Assembly (NCBI RefSeq): GCF_000972845.2
Contig: NC_040011.1
Span: 29,566,806 to 29,630,805, forward strand
From: Larimichthys crocea
Taxonomy: Eukaryota > Chordata > Actinopteri > Sciaenidae
Reading direction: 5' to 3'
DNA: 64,000 nucleotides
Below are positions 38,535 to 51,273 of the stretch, piece after piece. The number at the start of each line of letters is the position of its first letter. The first letter of the stretch is position 1. The position numbers and the translations under genes are program-made. Under the pieces are notes generated by a model. The model had not been told where the DNA came from. It saw only the letters and a list, made by a program, of their open reading frames with translations, and searched no databases.

Positions 38535-41500
38535 TTCTCTTAAACTGACTAGTGCCACAGAAACGTGACTTTATTCCTGTAATTCACCATGCAGTCTTTG
38601 ATGTTCCTTGCACAGTCTCCAAGCTTCCTACAGTTAGGACTAAGTCAACCTACATAGCTTGAGGAGAGATAAGAAGAGGGAGTTTTTGGAAGAAGTACTT
38701 CTCATCTTTTATGCTTCCGCTGGGTGTTCAGGCGAACTTGCCCAATTTAACTTCAAGAAATGTCAGACAATTCTTCAAATTGTTTCACACTTGCAGGGGA
38801 GTGGAGCCAGAGTGGGCAGTTACAATGGGAAAAAATGAATTAAAGGAAAAAACGTTGAGTTATGTTCTTCCCCAAAATGAGGTGTTCAGCATTTTCTTTT
38901 TATCTTGTTCAAGGTGGTGGTTGAAACTGTTCTCATAATCACTTTTTTGCATGGATATATTACTTGGACATGAGGGCACAAGGTGTGAAATGATGTTGAC
39001 GATGACTAAATAATCTGGCAGAGGCTGGGAGATTGGGCCAATCTTTTATCATGTGCAGGTTGGTTGGACTATGAGAGGAAGGAAAATCCGCCATCATAAC
39101 ATTTAAGACATCTGAGTTGAAGTTCATGCACACAGAATTGGTTGAAAATGTATTCTGGGAAATTAAATAACTGACTTAAGTAAGATTTGATGAAGCATGA
39201 AGAAAGAATATTACATTTGCAAATTCAGGAAATAATCAAATATAGTTGCGGTTACAAATGATTGTATGAGGAAATCTATTTTAAGATAAAGCTTTTTTTT
39301 CTCCAACTGAGATGCTCCATTTACACACAAGGGACGCTCTCGCACTTTGTGACTCATTGAGGAGGATGCAAGCAGGCATAAGGGCTGAATTCAAACCAAG
39401 CATGCACATATGGGACATTAGCAAATGGACAGACACTAAGATGAGACCATTATCTTCCCTGTTAAAAGTGCATGTGTGCGTGAGCATGCATGTGCATGCA
39501 AGTCTGCATATGGACATACTGTTGTGTTAATGTGTGCACCCAGTCATTTACATTCTTCAGCAAAGTGTGTGTGCGTGTGTGTGTTAAATATGTTCTGTGA
39601 GCATTTGCAGCTTTGCAAAGGTCATTTGCATTAATTTGGTTTGATGGAATTTCACGTAACAGAGCAGCTAGGCCTACTTGTTCTGGGAGCCTAATCCCTA
39701 CGGACCCTACACCAGAGATAGAACGTGCAGTCAGTCACACAGCTGTGACACAGACAGGGTGAGTGAAAAACACGCAACAAAGCTTTAAAAATAGGCTGTT
39801 GTGAAACAATGCACTCATTTTTGGCGAATATGCATGGGAAAATAAAAAAAATTTTTTAGACTTTGTCATGGCTTCTGTCTGGATTTAGCATATTGTTACA
39901 CTGATCAATAAAGCCAGGTGTTTGTCAGGTAGGCCTATAATGTTTAACATGTTCACCTGAGTCAGCCTCCATAAGTGCTCGTATTAAAATGCCCTTTAGC
40001 TTCACAGCAGAAATAAACATGTTTACAGCCTGGTTCAGGCAACGGTTTTGGTCTCCGTAGCTAATTTTCTCATGTCAACTTTGCGAGGGGTTAATTTTTT
40101 TTTAAACACACTTGTCAAAATGATATTTAGGCTTATAGTTGCACATAATTAACAGCGTCGCTGCTTAATTGACAGGTAAGTACCATTACAGATGGCTTAT
40201 TTGAGCACCCAGGCGTCATTCGGCCCACCTTAGGTCTGCAGATGATCCACGTCTATGCTGATATTTTGATTAACCGATTTCCGGCCTCAAAAGCCAAAAG
40301 GATGTCACTCGGGCTCTGTCCATATACTGTTACTGCACTGAACACAAAGAACAGCAAGTACAGACTGGTAAGATAGTCACTAGCTTTGAAGGTATTTAAT
40401 CACACCTAAGCTCTAGTAGTCGTAGTAAGCTAAAAGGAGAGGGTTTTTGGAAATGTGGTTGTATGAGGTACTTGTGCATAGTCAGTGTTACCTATGGTAG
40501 ACAGCTCTACTTTGCTAAAAGCCACTCTGGCTCACAGACAAAGGAAGTTCTCAGGTCACCAAATTAACTGCTGCTGAAGACAGAATCTATCTGAAGCTGT
40601 AATGCTCTGCACCTACTAGTTGGTCCTGAAAGTTCAGTGACTTATGACTTATGAGTTACTTATCATCCTGACAGCACTGAGTCAAACGCTGATAGACTGC
40701 ATCTCCACACAGCTGAAGCTCTTTCATGACCCCTCAATAAACCAGTTTAAGAAGTGTTTCAGACTAGACTGTTCCAGACCGATAATCCAAATGCGCATTC
40801 ACTCAGATTACTTCATGCTTGCGGATTATGAGTCATGCATCATCTCATATTTGCTGCTGAATGAGTTCCTGTCAATGCAGCCATCAAAAGTGTGACCTGC
40901 AGCCGATCCGTTAAACTCCTGAGCACACTGAAACTAATAACTTCAATATTAGATGGAAGATTGTTTAAACACTGTGATGTGATGGCATCATTCCCAGAGT
41001 AAAGTTCAAAGGCTTCGTTCTGCTTCTCTCTGTTTTTGCAGTGTTATGGTTTCAGATTATGAAACTTGAATCTAAATTGTAGACGTAATACTCTTAATAA
41101 CAATTTCAGAAATCTACCATCTCTGTGGTTGTCCTTGAAACTTGGCAAGATCACCACTTGGCAGACTTTGTACGTATTTGTAATTGCAGTGCTCATTTGT
41201 TTTTGTGTGCCATGAATACGAATATGATTCATATGACTCATTTATTGCTGCCATATCTCTTCAGGGGGGTTTACATGTCTCACATATAAAACTCATGTTT
41301 TGGTTCCAGCCTGCAGACGGAGCCGAGTAAATAGTTATTTAGACCTCTGGCCCACAGAGAGGAGGATGGGCTCTGCTCTGTCAGGAAAACCATGAGGAAA
41401 GTGAGAACAGATGAGGCTGATGGATGACAGACTCCATACCCAGCCAACCACGCTGCTACTCTCTCATTTGGCGAAGCGTCACATTAACATTCAGGGTGTA

Positions 41501-44142
41501 ACTTTTTCCCACCCACGGAAATGAATCACACCTTATTACAGTAATGAAAGTGTCACGACAGAATTGATTAAATAATTCCTTAATGGATTACTGAAACGGA
41601 ATAGCAGAGCAAAGACAGCGAAATAGAATACAAAATAGAAAATAGAGACAAATAAGTGAAGAGAACACTTCCGACAATTTCTGAAGTAGTCGTAGAGCCA
41701 GGTCACTCGCATGGCTAAAAGAATAAAGCAAACAAATGATCAACAGCCAAACAAAATAGAATAATATGAATAGAAAGTGAGACACCACGGCACTGTTTTG
41801 ACTGTGATAATGTGTGAAGGTGAGAGACTGTTTAGACGTGAGGACAGGACAGGTGGCTGGACAACTTGCAGGGCAAGGAGGGGAAAGATGGTCATCTGGT
41901 GTGGTAGCAGCTTCCAGCAGGGTTGTTTCTCAACTGCATCCCCCAGGGGATTGTGGGAAAGGTGGATTAATTGGGACTGGAATGAGAAAACGTGAAGTGG
42001 GAGCAAGAGAGCGACTAAAGGTGGTGATGTCCAGTGCCTCTGCCGCAGAGCTGACATGTTTCTTTGTGTGCTGAGGAAGGAATAGCATTTGGCTGCTGGA
42101 GTCCACCAACCAACTGTAAAAACCCACAATCCAACTGCTACACATAAACGCATAGCTTGGTTTTTCTTTTAACTAATAATGCTGGGCCAGCAGTTCAGCA
42201 GGCAGAGGTCATGGCCATATTGGATGGTAATAAGACTGAGCCAACCCATAACTTTTTAATGGATTTCATTACTTTCCTGCCCTTTTCTCACTTTGCCCTA
42301 TAGCCCCTGTGACCTCTGTATGGTTCTGATTTCAAAATGCATTATTAACCATCACAGACAAGAGTTTAATCTGTATCCGCAGAAGAAAAGAAAAGCGTCT
42401 TTGTTTTGGCTCATAACTTTTTGATTCCCTGTGAAGTATACATAAGCTGCACACTGGGCTCAGCAGTCTGACCGTTTGACATTCCGTGAACATGCAATCT
42501 GGTCTCACTCAGGCCCCCGCCGTGCACAGTGTGTTTGAATCTGTTTATATTGATGGAGTACAAGCATGTTTGTGTGCAAGTTTGCACATGTGTGAGGCCT
42601 CCAGACGCCAAGTCTTGCACTTTGCCACATTAGGCTCTAAATCTTCAGATCCACACATGAGAGCCTCCTGTTGCTGGCCTCACATAACAACAACTGTAAC
42701 AAACACAACAACAACAACAATAAAAACAACACTTGTTTACATGTTGTCATCTCAGAAGCATTTTGACTGTGGAGGTCGGGCTGAATATTTCACGCCTGGC
42801 AACTGAGCTGTTCTTCCTCATAGGGGGTTTGCTATGTACACATCTGTTCCAATGGTTTGGTTTCCCCAAGACTGTTATCTAATTTTCAGACATAATATAT
42901 GACATGTGGGTGACATGAAGGGCAAAAAATTTGCAAATTCTGGAGAAACTTTTCCAGGAGAAAAACAATCTTTTTGCATTTGTTTATAGCAGCATACATA
43001 AAAAAGTCAACAAAGACCATTTTCCTCCAGGATTTTTCTTTATTATCACCATAATTTACCCAATATGAAAATACATTTTACAATCTTATAAAACTGTTTA
43101 TTTCTGTCATACTTTGAGTGTTACTCTAGAAAGAATAGTTTATTTTGACAGTTAAAAAAAAGCCAATCTGTAATGATGTGAAAGAAGGTAATCTTAATAT
43201 AAGGCATAATATGGTGATTGATGTGATCTTTGATTCATGGGGCGTGTATTTGAATGTGTATATTGTGTTTTATCTGAATAATCGCAAGGGTAAAACTGAG
43301 GCAGAACATCTGACTTTTCTCTCATGACAAACTTTGTGTTCAGGTTTGCTACAGTCTTTTAAAGTCAATGTCAGACATGTTTTTACATCTTAAACACAAT
43401 CCAAAATGTAGTTTTTTGTTAACTATAACTATGTCACTTATTTGATGTAAATTCATGGACTGTCAGTGTTTTTTAAATAATACTTTCTTGTTTTCTATGA
43501 TTTGTATATATACAGCATTGAGTCATATGCTGTCATAAGATATATGTATAAAATAGTCTTTATTACTATAATGTTATGTTACGTTAGTTTCTCTTTACCA
43601 AGATGACACTAGTGTCCTTTCACCTACTTTTGTTCTAACAACAATAATGAAGGTTGCAATGCTGAATTTAATCCATGCCAAATGTGAACTTGTGAAATTT
43701 TGACTTAGATTTAACTGGTATTAACTCTACAAAGGAGGTAATGTTTTCAGTCACATTTGTCTGTCTGTTAGTTAAAGCAGATATCAGTAAATTATAAATG
43801 TTTATAAAGTTTTGTGTTTATAGTCATTTAGAAAAAAAAAACTTTTGTTTTATGCTATACTATTGTATTTCAAAATGAGAGCCTTCGGTCACTAAATACA
43901 CACATAAATTTAACATTACTATTCGTAACTATCTAGTCTAACTGGGATTGGGATAAAAGTTTGTTTAAAGTACTGCGTATCCCTTTGCCCATGAGCTGCA
44001 GTACTTTAATCTGCTTCCGTCATGGACTGTTTCACTCATTTTTTATTCCCATGCCCATTTAATAAATGATTAAATACTGACACAGTGCAAGAGGCATAAC
44101 TCAGCACTTTAGTGTCCCTATGAGTATACACACCCACACACA
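38535..44142 (+). repeat. Large direct duplication, copy A
   Basis: This block of about 5.6 kb recurs at 44153-50078 in the same order and orientation. It begins TTCTCTTAAACTGACTAG and ends in a short CA repeat that runs directly into the 10-N gap. Large parts are identical between copies; elsewhere they differ by many single-base indels. Copy A lacks a 36-bp segment (between 40276 and 40277) and about 358 bp (near 43865) that copy B has. No convincing exon was found inside it. An assembly duplication is likelier than a true tandem repeat. Confidence 0.93.
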
Positions 44143-44152
44143 NNNNNNNNNN
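44143..44152. other. Assembly gap of 10 Ns
   Basis: Ten Ns separate the end of copy A from the start of copy B of the same sequence. A short fixed-size gap exactly at the junction of two copies is typical where overlapping or alternative contigs were not merged. Confidence 0.98.
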
Positions 44153-47100
44153 TTCTCTTAAACTGACTAGTGCCACAGAAACGTGACTTTATTCCTGTAA
44201 TTCACCATGCAGTCTTTGATGTTCCTTGCACAGTCTCCAAGCTTCCTACAGTTAGGACTAAGTCAACCTACATAGCTTGAGGAGAGATAAGAAGAGGGAG
44301 TTTTTGGAAGAAGTACTTCTCATCTTTTATGCTTCCGCTGGGTGTTCAGGCGAACTTGCCCAATTTAACTTCAAGAAATGTCAGACAATTCTTCAAATTG
44401 TTTCACACTTGCAGGGGAGTGGAGCCAGAGGGCAGTTACAATGGGAAAAAATGAATTAAAGGAAAAAACGTTGAGTTATGTTCTCCCCAAAATGAGGTGT
44501 TCAGCATTTTTTTTTTATCTTGTTCAAGGTGGTGGTTGAAACTGTTTCATAATCACTTTTTTGCATGGATATATTACTTGGACATGAGGGCACAAGGTGT
44601 GAAATGATGTTGACGATGACTAAATAATCTGGCAGAGGCTGGGAGATTGCAATCATCTGTGCAGGTTGGTTGGACTATGAGAGGAAGGAAAATCCCCATC
44701 ATAACATTTAAGCATCTGAGTTGAAGTTCATGCACACAGATTGTTGAAAATGTATTCTGGGAAATTAAATAACTGACTTAAGTAAGATTTGATGAAGCAT
44801 GAAGAAAGAATATTACATTTGCAAATTCAGGAAATAATCAAATATAGTTGCGGTTACAAATGATTGTATGAGGAAATCTATTTAAGATAAGCTTTTTTTT
44901 CTCCAACTGAGATGCTCCATTTACACACAAGGGACGCTCTCGCATTTGTGACTCATTGAGAGGATGCAACAGGCATAAGGGCTGAATTCAACCAAGCATG
45001 CAATATGGGACATTAGCAAATGGACAGACACTAAGATGAGACCATTATCTTCCCTGTTAAAGTGCATGTGTGCGTGAGCATGCATGTGTGCAAGTCTGCA
45101 TTGGAAATACTGTTGTGTTAATGTGTGCACCCAGTCATTAATTCTTCAGCAAGTGTGTGTGGTGTGTGTGTTAAATATGTTCTGTGAGCTTTGCAGCTTT
45201 GCAAAGGTCATTTGCATTAATTTGGTTTGATGGAATTTCACGTAACAGAGCGCTAGGCCTACTTGTTCTGGGAGCCTAATCCCTACGGACCCTACACCAG
45301 AGATAGAACGTGCAGTCAGTCACACAGCTGTGACACAGACAGGGTGAGTGAAAACACGACACCAACAAAGCTTTAAAAATAGGCTTTGTGAAACAATGCA
45401 TCATTTTTGGCGAATATGCATGGGAAAATAAAAATTTTTTTAGACTTTGTCATGGCTTCTGTCTGGATTTAGCATATTGTTACACTGATCAATAAAGCCG
45501 GGTTTGTCAGGTAGGCCTATAATGTTTAAACAGTTCACTGAGTCAGCCTCCATAAGTGCTCGTATTAAATGCCCTTTAGCTTCACAGCAGAAATAAACCT
45601 GTTTACAGCCGGTTCAGGCAACGGTTTTGGCTCCGGTAGCTAATTTTCCGTCATGACAACTTTGCGGGGGGTTCATTTTTTTTAAACACACTTGTCAAAA
45701 TGATATTTAGGCTTATAGTTGCACATAATTAACAGCGTCGCTGCTTAATTGACAGGTAAGTACCGTTACAGATGGCTTATTTGAGCACCCAGGCGTCATT
45801 CGGCCCACCTTAGGTCCGCAGATGATCCACGTCTTTGCTGATATTTCGATTAACCGGTAGGTTGAAGAAGCAGCAACATGGCGGCGCTGCATATTTCCGG
45901 CCTCAAAAGCCAAAGGATGTCACTCGGGCTCTGTCCAATAGTCTGCACTGAACACAAAGAACAGCAAGTACAGACTGGTAAGATGTCACTAGCTTTGAAG
46001 GTATTTAATCACACCTAAGCTCTAGTAGTCGTGTAAGCTAAAAGGAGAGGGTTTTGAATGTGGTTGTATGAGGTACTTGTGCATAGTCAGTGTTACCTAT
46101 GGTAGACAGCTCTACTTTGCTAAAAGCCACTCTGGCTCACAGCAAGGTTTTCAGGTCACCAAATTAACTGCTGCTGAAGACAGAATCTGTCTGAAGCTGT
46201 AATGCTCTGCACCTACTAGTTGGTCCTGAAAGTTCAGTGACTTATGACTTATGAGTTACTTATCATCCTGACAGCACTGAGTCAAACGCTGATACACTGC
46301 ATCTCCACACAGCTGAAGCTCTTTCATGACCCCTCAATAAACCAGTTTAGAAGTGTTCACGACTAGACTGTTCCAGACCGATAATCCAAATGCGCATTCA
46401 CTCAGATTACTTCATGCTTGCGGATTATGAGTCATGCATCATCTCATATTTGCTGCTGAATGAGTTCCTGTCAATGCAGCCATCAAAAGTGTGACCTGCA
46501 GCCGATCCGTTAAACTCCTGGCACACTGAAACTTAACTTCAATTAGATGAGATTGTTTAAACACTGTGATGTGATGGCATCATTCCCAGAGTAAAGTTCA
46601 AAGGCTTCGTTCTTGCTTCTCTCTGTTTTTGCAGTGTTGGTTTCAGATTATGAAACTTGAATCTAAATTGTAGACGTAATACTCTTAATAACAATTTCAG
46701 AAATCTACCATCTCTGTGGTTGTCCTTGAAACTTGGCAAGATCACCACTTGCAGACTTTGTACGTATTTGTAATTGCAGTGCTCATTTGTTTTGTGTGCC
46801 ATGAATACGGATATGATTCATATGACTCATTTATTGCTGCCATATCTCTTCAGGGGGGTTTACATGTCTCACATATAAAACTCATGTTTTGGTTCCAGCC
46901 TGCAGACGGAGCCGAGTAAATAGTTATTTAGACCTCTGGCCCACAGAGAGGAGGTGGGCTCTGTCTGTCGGAAAACCATGAGGAAAGTGGAACAGATGAG
47001 GCTGATGGATGACAGACTCCATACCCAGCCACCACGCTGCTACTCTCTCATTTGGCGAAGCGTCACATTAACATTCAGGGTGTAACTTTTTCCCACCCAC

Positions 47101-50078
47101 GGAAATGAATCACACCTTATTCAGTAATGAAGTGTCACGACAGAATTGATTAAATAATTCCTTAATGGATTACTGAAACGGAATAGCAGAGCAAAGACAG
47201 CGAAATAGAATACAAAATAGAAAATAGAGACAATAAGTGAAGAGAACACTTCCGACAATTTCTGAAGTAGTCGTAGAGCCAGGTCACTCGCATGGCTAAA
47301 AGAATAAAGCAAACAAATGATCAACAGCCAAACAAAAATAGTATATATGAATAGAAAGTGAGACACCACGGCACTGTTTTGACTGTTATATGTGTGAAGG
47401 TGAGAGACTGTTTAGACGTGAGGACAGGCAGGTGGCTGGACAACTTGCAGGGCAAGGAGGGGAAAGTGGTCATTGGTGTGGTAGCAGCTTCCAGCAGGGT
47501 TGTTTCTCAACTGCATCCCCAGGGGATTGTGGGGAAGGTGGATTTATTGGGCGGAATGAAAACGTGAAGTGGGAGCAAGAGGGTAAGGTGGTGATGTCCC
47601 GTGCCTCTGCCGCAGAGCTGACATGTTTCTTTGTGTGCTGAGGAAGGAATAGCATTTGGCTGCTGGAGTCCACCAACCAACTGTAAAAACCCACAATCCA
47701 ACTGCTACACATAAACGCATAGCTTGGTTTTTCTTTTAACTAATAATGCTGGGCCAGCAGTTCAGCAGGCAGAGGTCATGGCCATATTGGATGGTAATAA
47801 GACTGAGCCAACCCATAACTTTTTAATGGATTTCATTACTTTCCTGCCCTTTTCTCACTTTGCCCTATAGCCCCTGTGACCTCTGTATGGTTCTGATTTC
47901 AAAATGCATTATTAACCATCACAGACAAGAGTTTAATCTGTTCCGCAGAAGAAAAGAAAAGCGTCTTGTTTTGGTCATAACTTTTTGATTCCCTGTGAAG
48001 TATACATAAGCTGCCACTGGGCTCAGCAGTCTGACCGTTTGACATCCGTGAACATGCAATCTGGTCTCACTCAGGCCCCCGCCGTGCACCGTGTGTTTGA
48101 ATCTGTTATATTGATGGAGTACAAGCATGTTTTGTTGCAGTTTGCACCTGTGTGAGGCCTCCAGACGCCAAGTCTTGCACCTTTGCCACATTAGGCTCTA
48201 AATCTTCAGATCCACACATGAGAGCCTCCGTTGGGGCCTCACATAACCACAACTGTAACAAACACAACAACAACAAAACAACAACAACATAAAAACAACA
48301 CTTGTTTACATGTTGTCATCTCAGAGCATTTTGACTGTGGAGGTGGGCTGAATATTTCACGTCTGGCCACTGAGCTGTTCTTCCTCAAGGGGGTTTGCTA
48401 TGTACACATCTGTTCCAATGGTTTGGTTTCCCCAAGACTGTTATCTAATTTTCAGACATAATATGACATGTGGGGGACATGAAAGGCAAAAATTTGCAAA
48501 TTCTGGAGAAACTTTTCCGGAGAAAAACAATCTTTTTGCATTTGTTTATAGCCAGCATACATAAAAAGTCAACAAAGACCATTTTCCTCCAGGATTTTTC
48601 TTTATTATCACCATAATTTACCCAATATGAAAATACATTTACAATCTTATAAAACTGTTTATTTCTGTCATACTTTGAGTGTTACTCTAGAAAGAATAGT
48701 ATTTTGACAGTAAAAAAAAAAGCCAATCTGTAATGATGTGAAGAAGGTAATCTTAATATAAGGCATAATATGGTGATTGATGTGATCTTTGATTCATGGG
48801 GCGTGTATTTGAATGTTATATTGTGTTTTATCTGAATAATCGCAAGGGTAAACTGAGACAGAACATCTGACTTTTCTCTTATGACAAACTTTGTGTTCAG
48901 TTTGCTGCAGTCATACAAAGTCATGTGTAGACAGTTTTTACCTTTTAAACACATCCAAAATGTAGTTTTTTTAACTATAACATAATAACTATGTCACTTA
49001 TTTGATGTAAATTCATGGACTGTCAGTGTTTTTTTAATAATACTTTCTTGTTTTCTATGTTGTATATATACAGCATTGAGGTCATATGCTGTCATAAGTA
49101 TATGTTAAAAATAGTCTTTATTACTATAATGTTTGTTAGAGGTTTCTGTTTACCAAGATGACACTAGTGTCCTTTCACCCACTTTTGTTCTAACAACAAT
49201 AATGAAAGTTGCAATGCTGAAGTTAATCCATGCCAAATGTGAACTTGTGAAATTTTGACTTAAATGGTATTGACTTAGATAGACTGGTATTAACTCTACC
49301 AAGGAGGTAATGTTTTCAGTCACATTTGTCTGTGTGTTAGTTAAAGCAGATATCAGTAAAGTTTCTAAATTATTATAAATGTTTATAAAGTTTTGTGTTT
49401 GTAGTCATTTAGAAAAAAAACTTTGTTTTATGCTATACTATTGTCGCTTTGCTGTACAATTTTCCTATATAATAATTAATTATATGTATGACTTGAGACT
49501 TATCATTCCTCTGTTCAAATCTAGGTTTGAGAAATCCTTAAAAAATGTGATGGCAACTGACATTTCAGTGTGCTTATCTCACTGGTCATGAATCAAAATC
49601 ATTCTAAATATTGTACTGTATGTTTTTGGTTGCACAATATTGTTTTCAGCACATGGACACTTACGCAGTTTGGGGCTCTACACACACTAACAGACACACA
49701 AACACACACTCCAAAACCTCAAGAGTGTAACTAAGCTAAGCAGAAGAAAACAGAGGAGGACCTGTGAGACAGTATGTATAGAGAGGCTGCTTGTCAGCCC
49801 AAATTTTAAAATAAGAGCCTTCGGGCACTAAATACACACATAAATTTAACATTACTATTCGTAACCATCTAGTCTAACTGGGATTGGGATAAAAGTTTGT
49901 TTAAAGTACTGCGTATCCCTTTGCCCATGAGCTGCAGTACTTTAATCTGCTTCCGTCATGGACTGTTTCACTCATTTTTTATTCCCATGCCCATTTAATA
50001 AATGATTAAATACTGACACAGTGCAAGAGGCATAACTCAGCACTTTAGTGTCCCTATGAGTATACACACCCACACACA
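44153..50078 (+). repeat. Large direct duplication, copy B
   Basis: This is the second copy of 38535-44142, with the same start and the same terminal CA repeat; here the sequence continues into unique DNA (CAGAGGGGCATTGG). Many stretches (for example 44400-47600) show frequent loss of one base from short runs relative to copy A, as in uncorrected long-read sequence. Others (for example 47640-47930) are identical. It carries two segments absent from copy A: 45857-45892 and about 49445-49802. Confidence 0.93.
45857..45977 (+). promoter_or_regulatory. Candidate start exon with YY1-like ATGGCGGC motif (copy B only)
   Basis: AACATGGCGGCGCTG at 45875 fits the YY1 motif that often marks promoters and start codons of vertebrate housekeeping genes. 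From this ATG (45878) the frame stays open for 33 codons to a consensus donor (ACTG followed by gtaag at 45978). No downstream exon was identified and the peptide is not recognised. In copy A the 36 bp containing the ATG are missing and the following frame is shifted. It may be a non-coding RNA start, a decayed gene start or chance. Confidence 0.25.
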
Positions 50079-51273
50079 CACAGAGGGGCATTGGCTGTAC
50101 TGTAATGTCCAGCAGGTATTTTCAGCCAATGTTTTTTTAGTATTTTCCTAGATCAAAAAGAATTCTGCACCTGTAAGTTAAACTTCCTTCCTTGCTTGGT
50201 CTAAATAGATAGCAAATATTTGTGCGCCTGTCACTAAAACCAGAGCAAGCAGATTTACAGATGACTGTACTGTAGTTTCAACTATTGGACATGTATTGGA
50301 GTTTTGATCGATCTCGAGTCTGCAGACTTAATAAAATAAAACTCTCTTAAAGGAGTAAATGCATCAACCATTCCACCCAAATTGAGGGCCCTGACTTGTT
50401 GATTGGGGTTCATCCACAAAACATCAAACAATTGGAAGTTGAGAGGACGCCTCGCAAAAAAAAAGAAATCGGAGCATATTTCCTAGATCACAGAAGGAAA
50501 ACATGCCCCACATTCATCGTCTTGCATGCTTTTTGGGTCATATTGCAGCTCAGATGTCTGTTTGATTTCCTCTCTCATTCAATGTCCTTTTTTATTTCCT
50601 TTGATTAGCTGAGAGCAAAGAACATTTTCTACGCCCGCCTTAGAAAACCAGAGCTTTACTGAAATAAAGGGAATTTTTTACACAATATTTGACCTGACTG
50701 AAAAGCTCAGGCAAATTACTCCTAGTTAAATTTGACTTTCTATCAAGGTTTGCAGATCCCATCTCATTAACATGATGGCAGTGAATATATCATTGTGATG
50801 CTGGAGCTGGAGATTTAGAACCCCGTGTGACACAAACAGCAGACACGTTAATGTCTCATTAGTCTTCCTGATAATCAGTGAGGACACTGATGCTGACATT
50901 TATGCTATTACTGCAACTGTTTCATTACTTATTCCTATTTATTTTCACATTATCTTTATTAATTTTGCATTCAGACATCTGGGTGAGCTGTTCCTGCAAT
51001 TTGGCAAGTCGCAGTAAAGCAGCATGGACTTGTAACTACTTGTTGGCGTTCTGCACAGTAAGTTGTGCAAAAGCTGTGTTTAACCGTGTAGCTGTACAGA
51101 GAGTTGTACGGTCTAAGGTGGTAGTTGTGTTTGTTTATTTACTTTATCATTTCTGAGGTGAACCTTGTAGCAATAAACTGGTTTTCCCCAAGACTGAACC
51201 AAGCAGCCCCCTCCCTCCACACTCTGACCCCACAGAACTATCCAGAGCCTATTATACAGAGAATAAATAAACT
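50079..51273. other. Intergenic sequence between the duplication and the receptor gene
   Basis: No coding exon is supported. One plus-strand open frame (50878-51156), hydrophobic at its start, has no recognisable domain or splice context. An AATAAA at 51171-51176 follows it, which is not enough to call a gene. Confidence 0.45.

Noticed and set aside
41740..42153. Minus-strand open frame of 137 codons in copy A
   Set aside because: The frame is broken by indels in the second copy (47100-47720) and resembles no protein family.
46557..46802. Minus-strand frame containing a basic KLLLRVLRLQFRFKF stretch, shared by both copies
   Set aside because: Short, no splice context, and the two copies differ in frame ends; insufficient for a gene call.
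38535..50078. Reading the duplicated block as a segmental duplication carrying a gene pair
   Set aside because: No coding exon is conserved between copies, and the N gap at the junction points to assembly.
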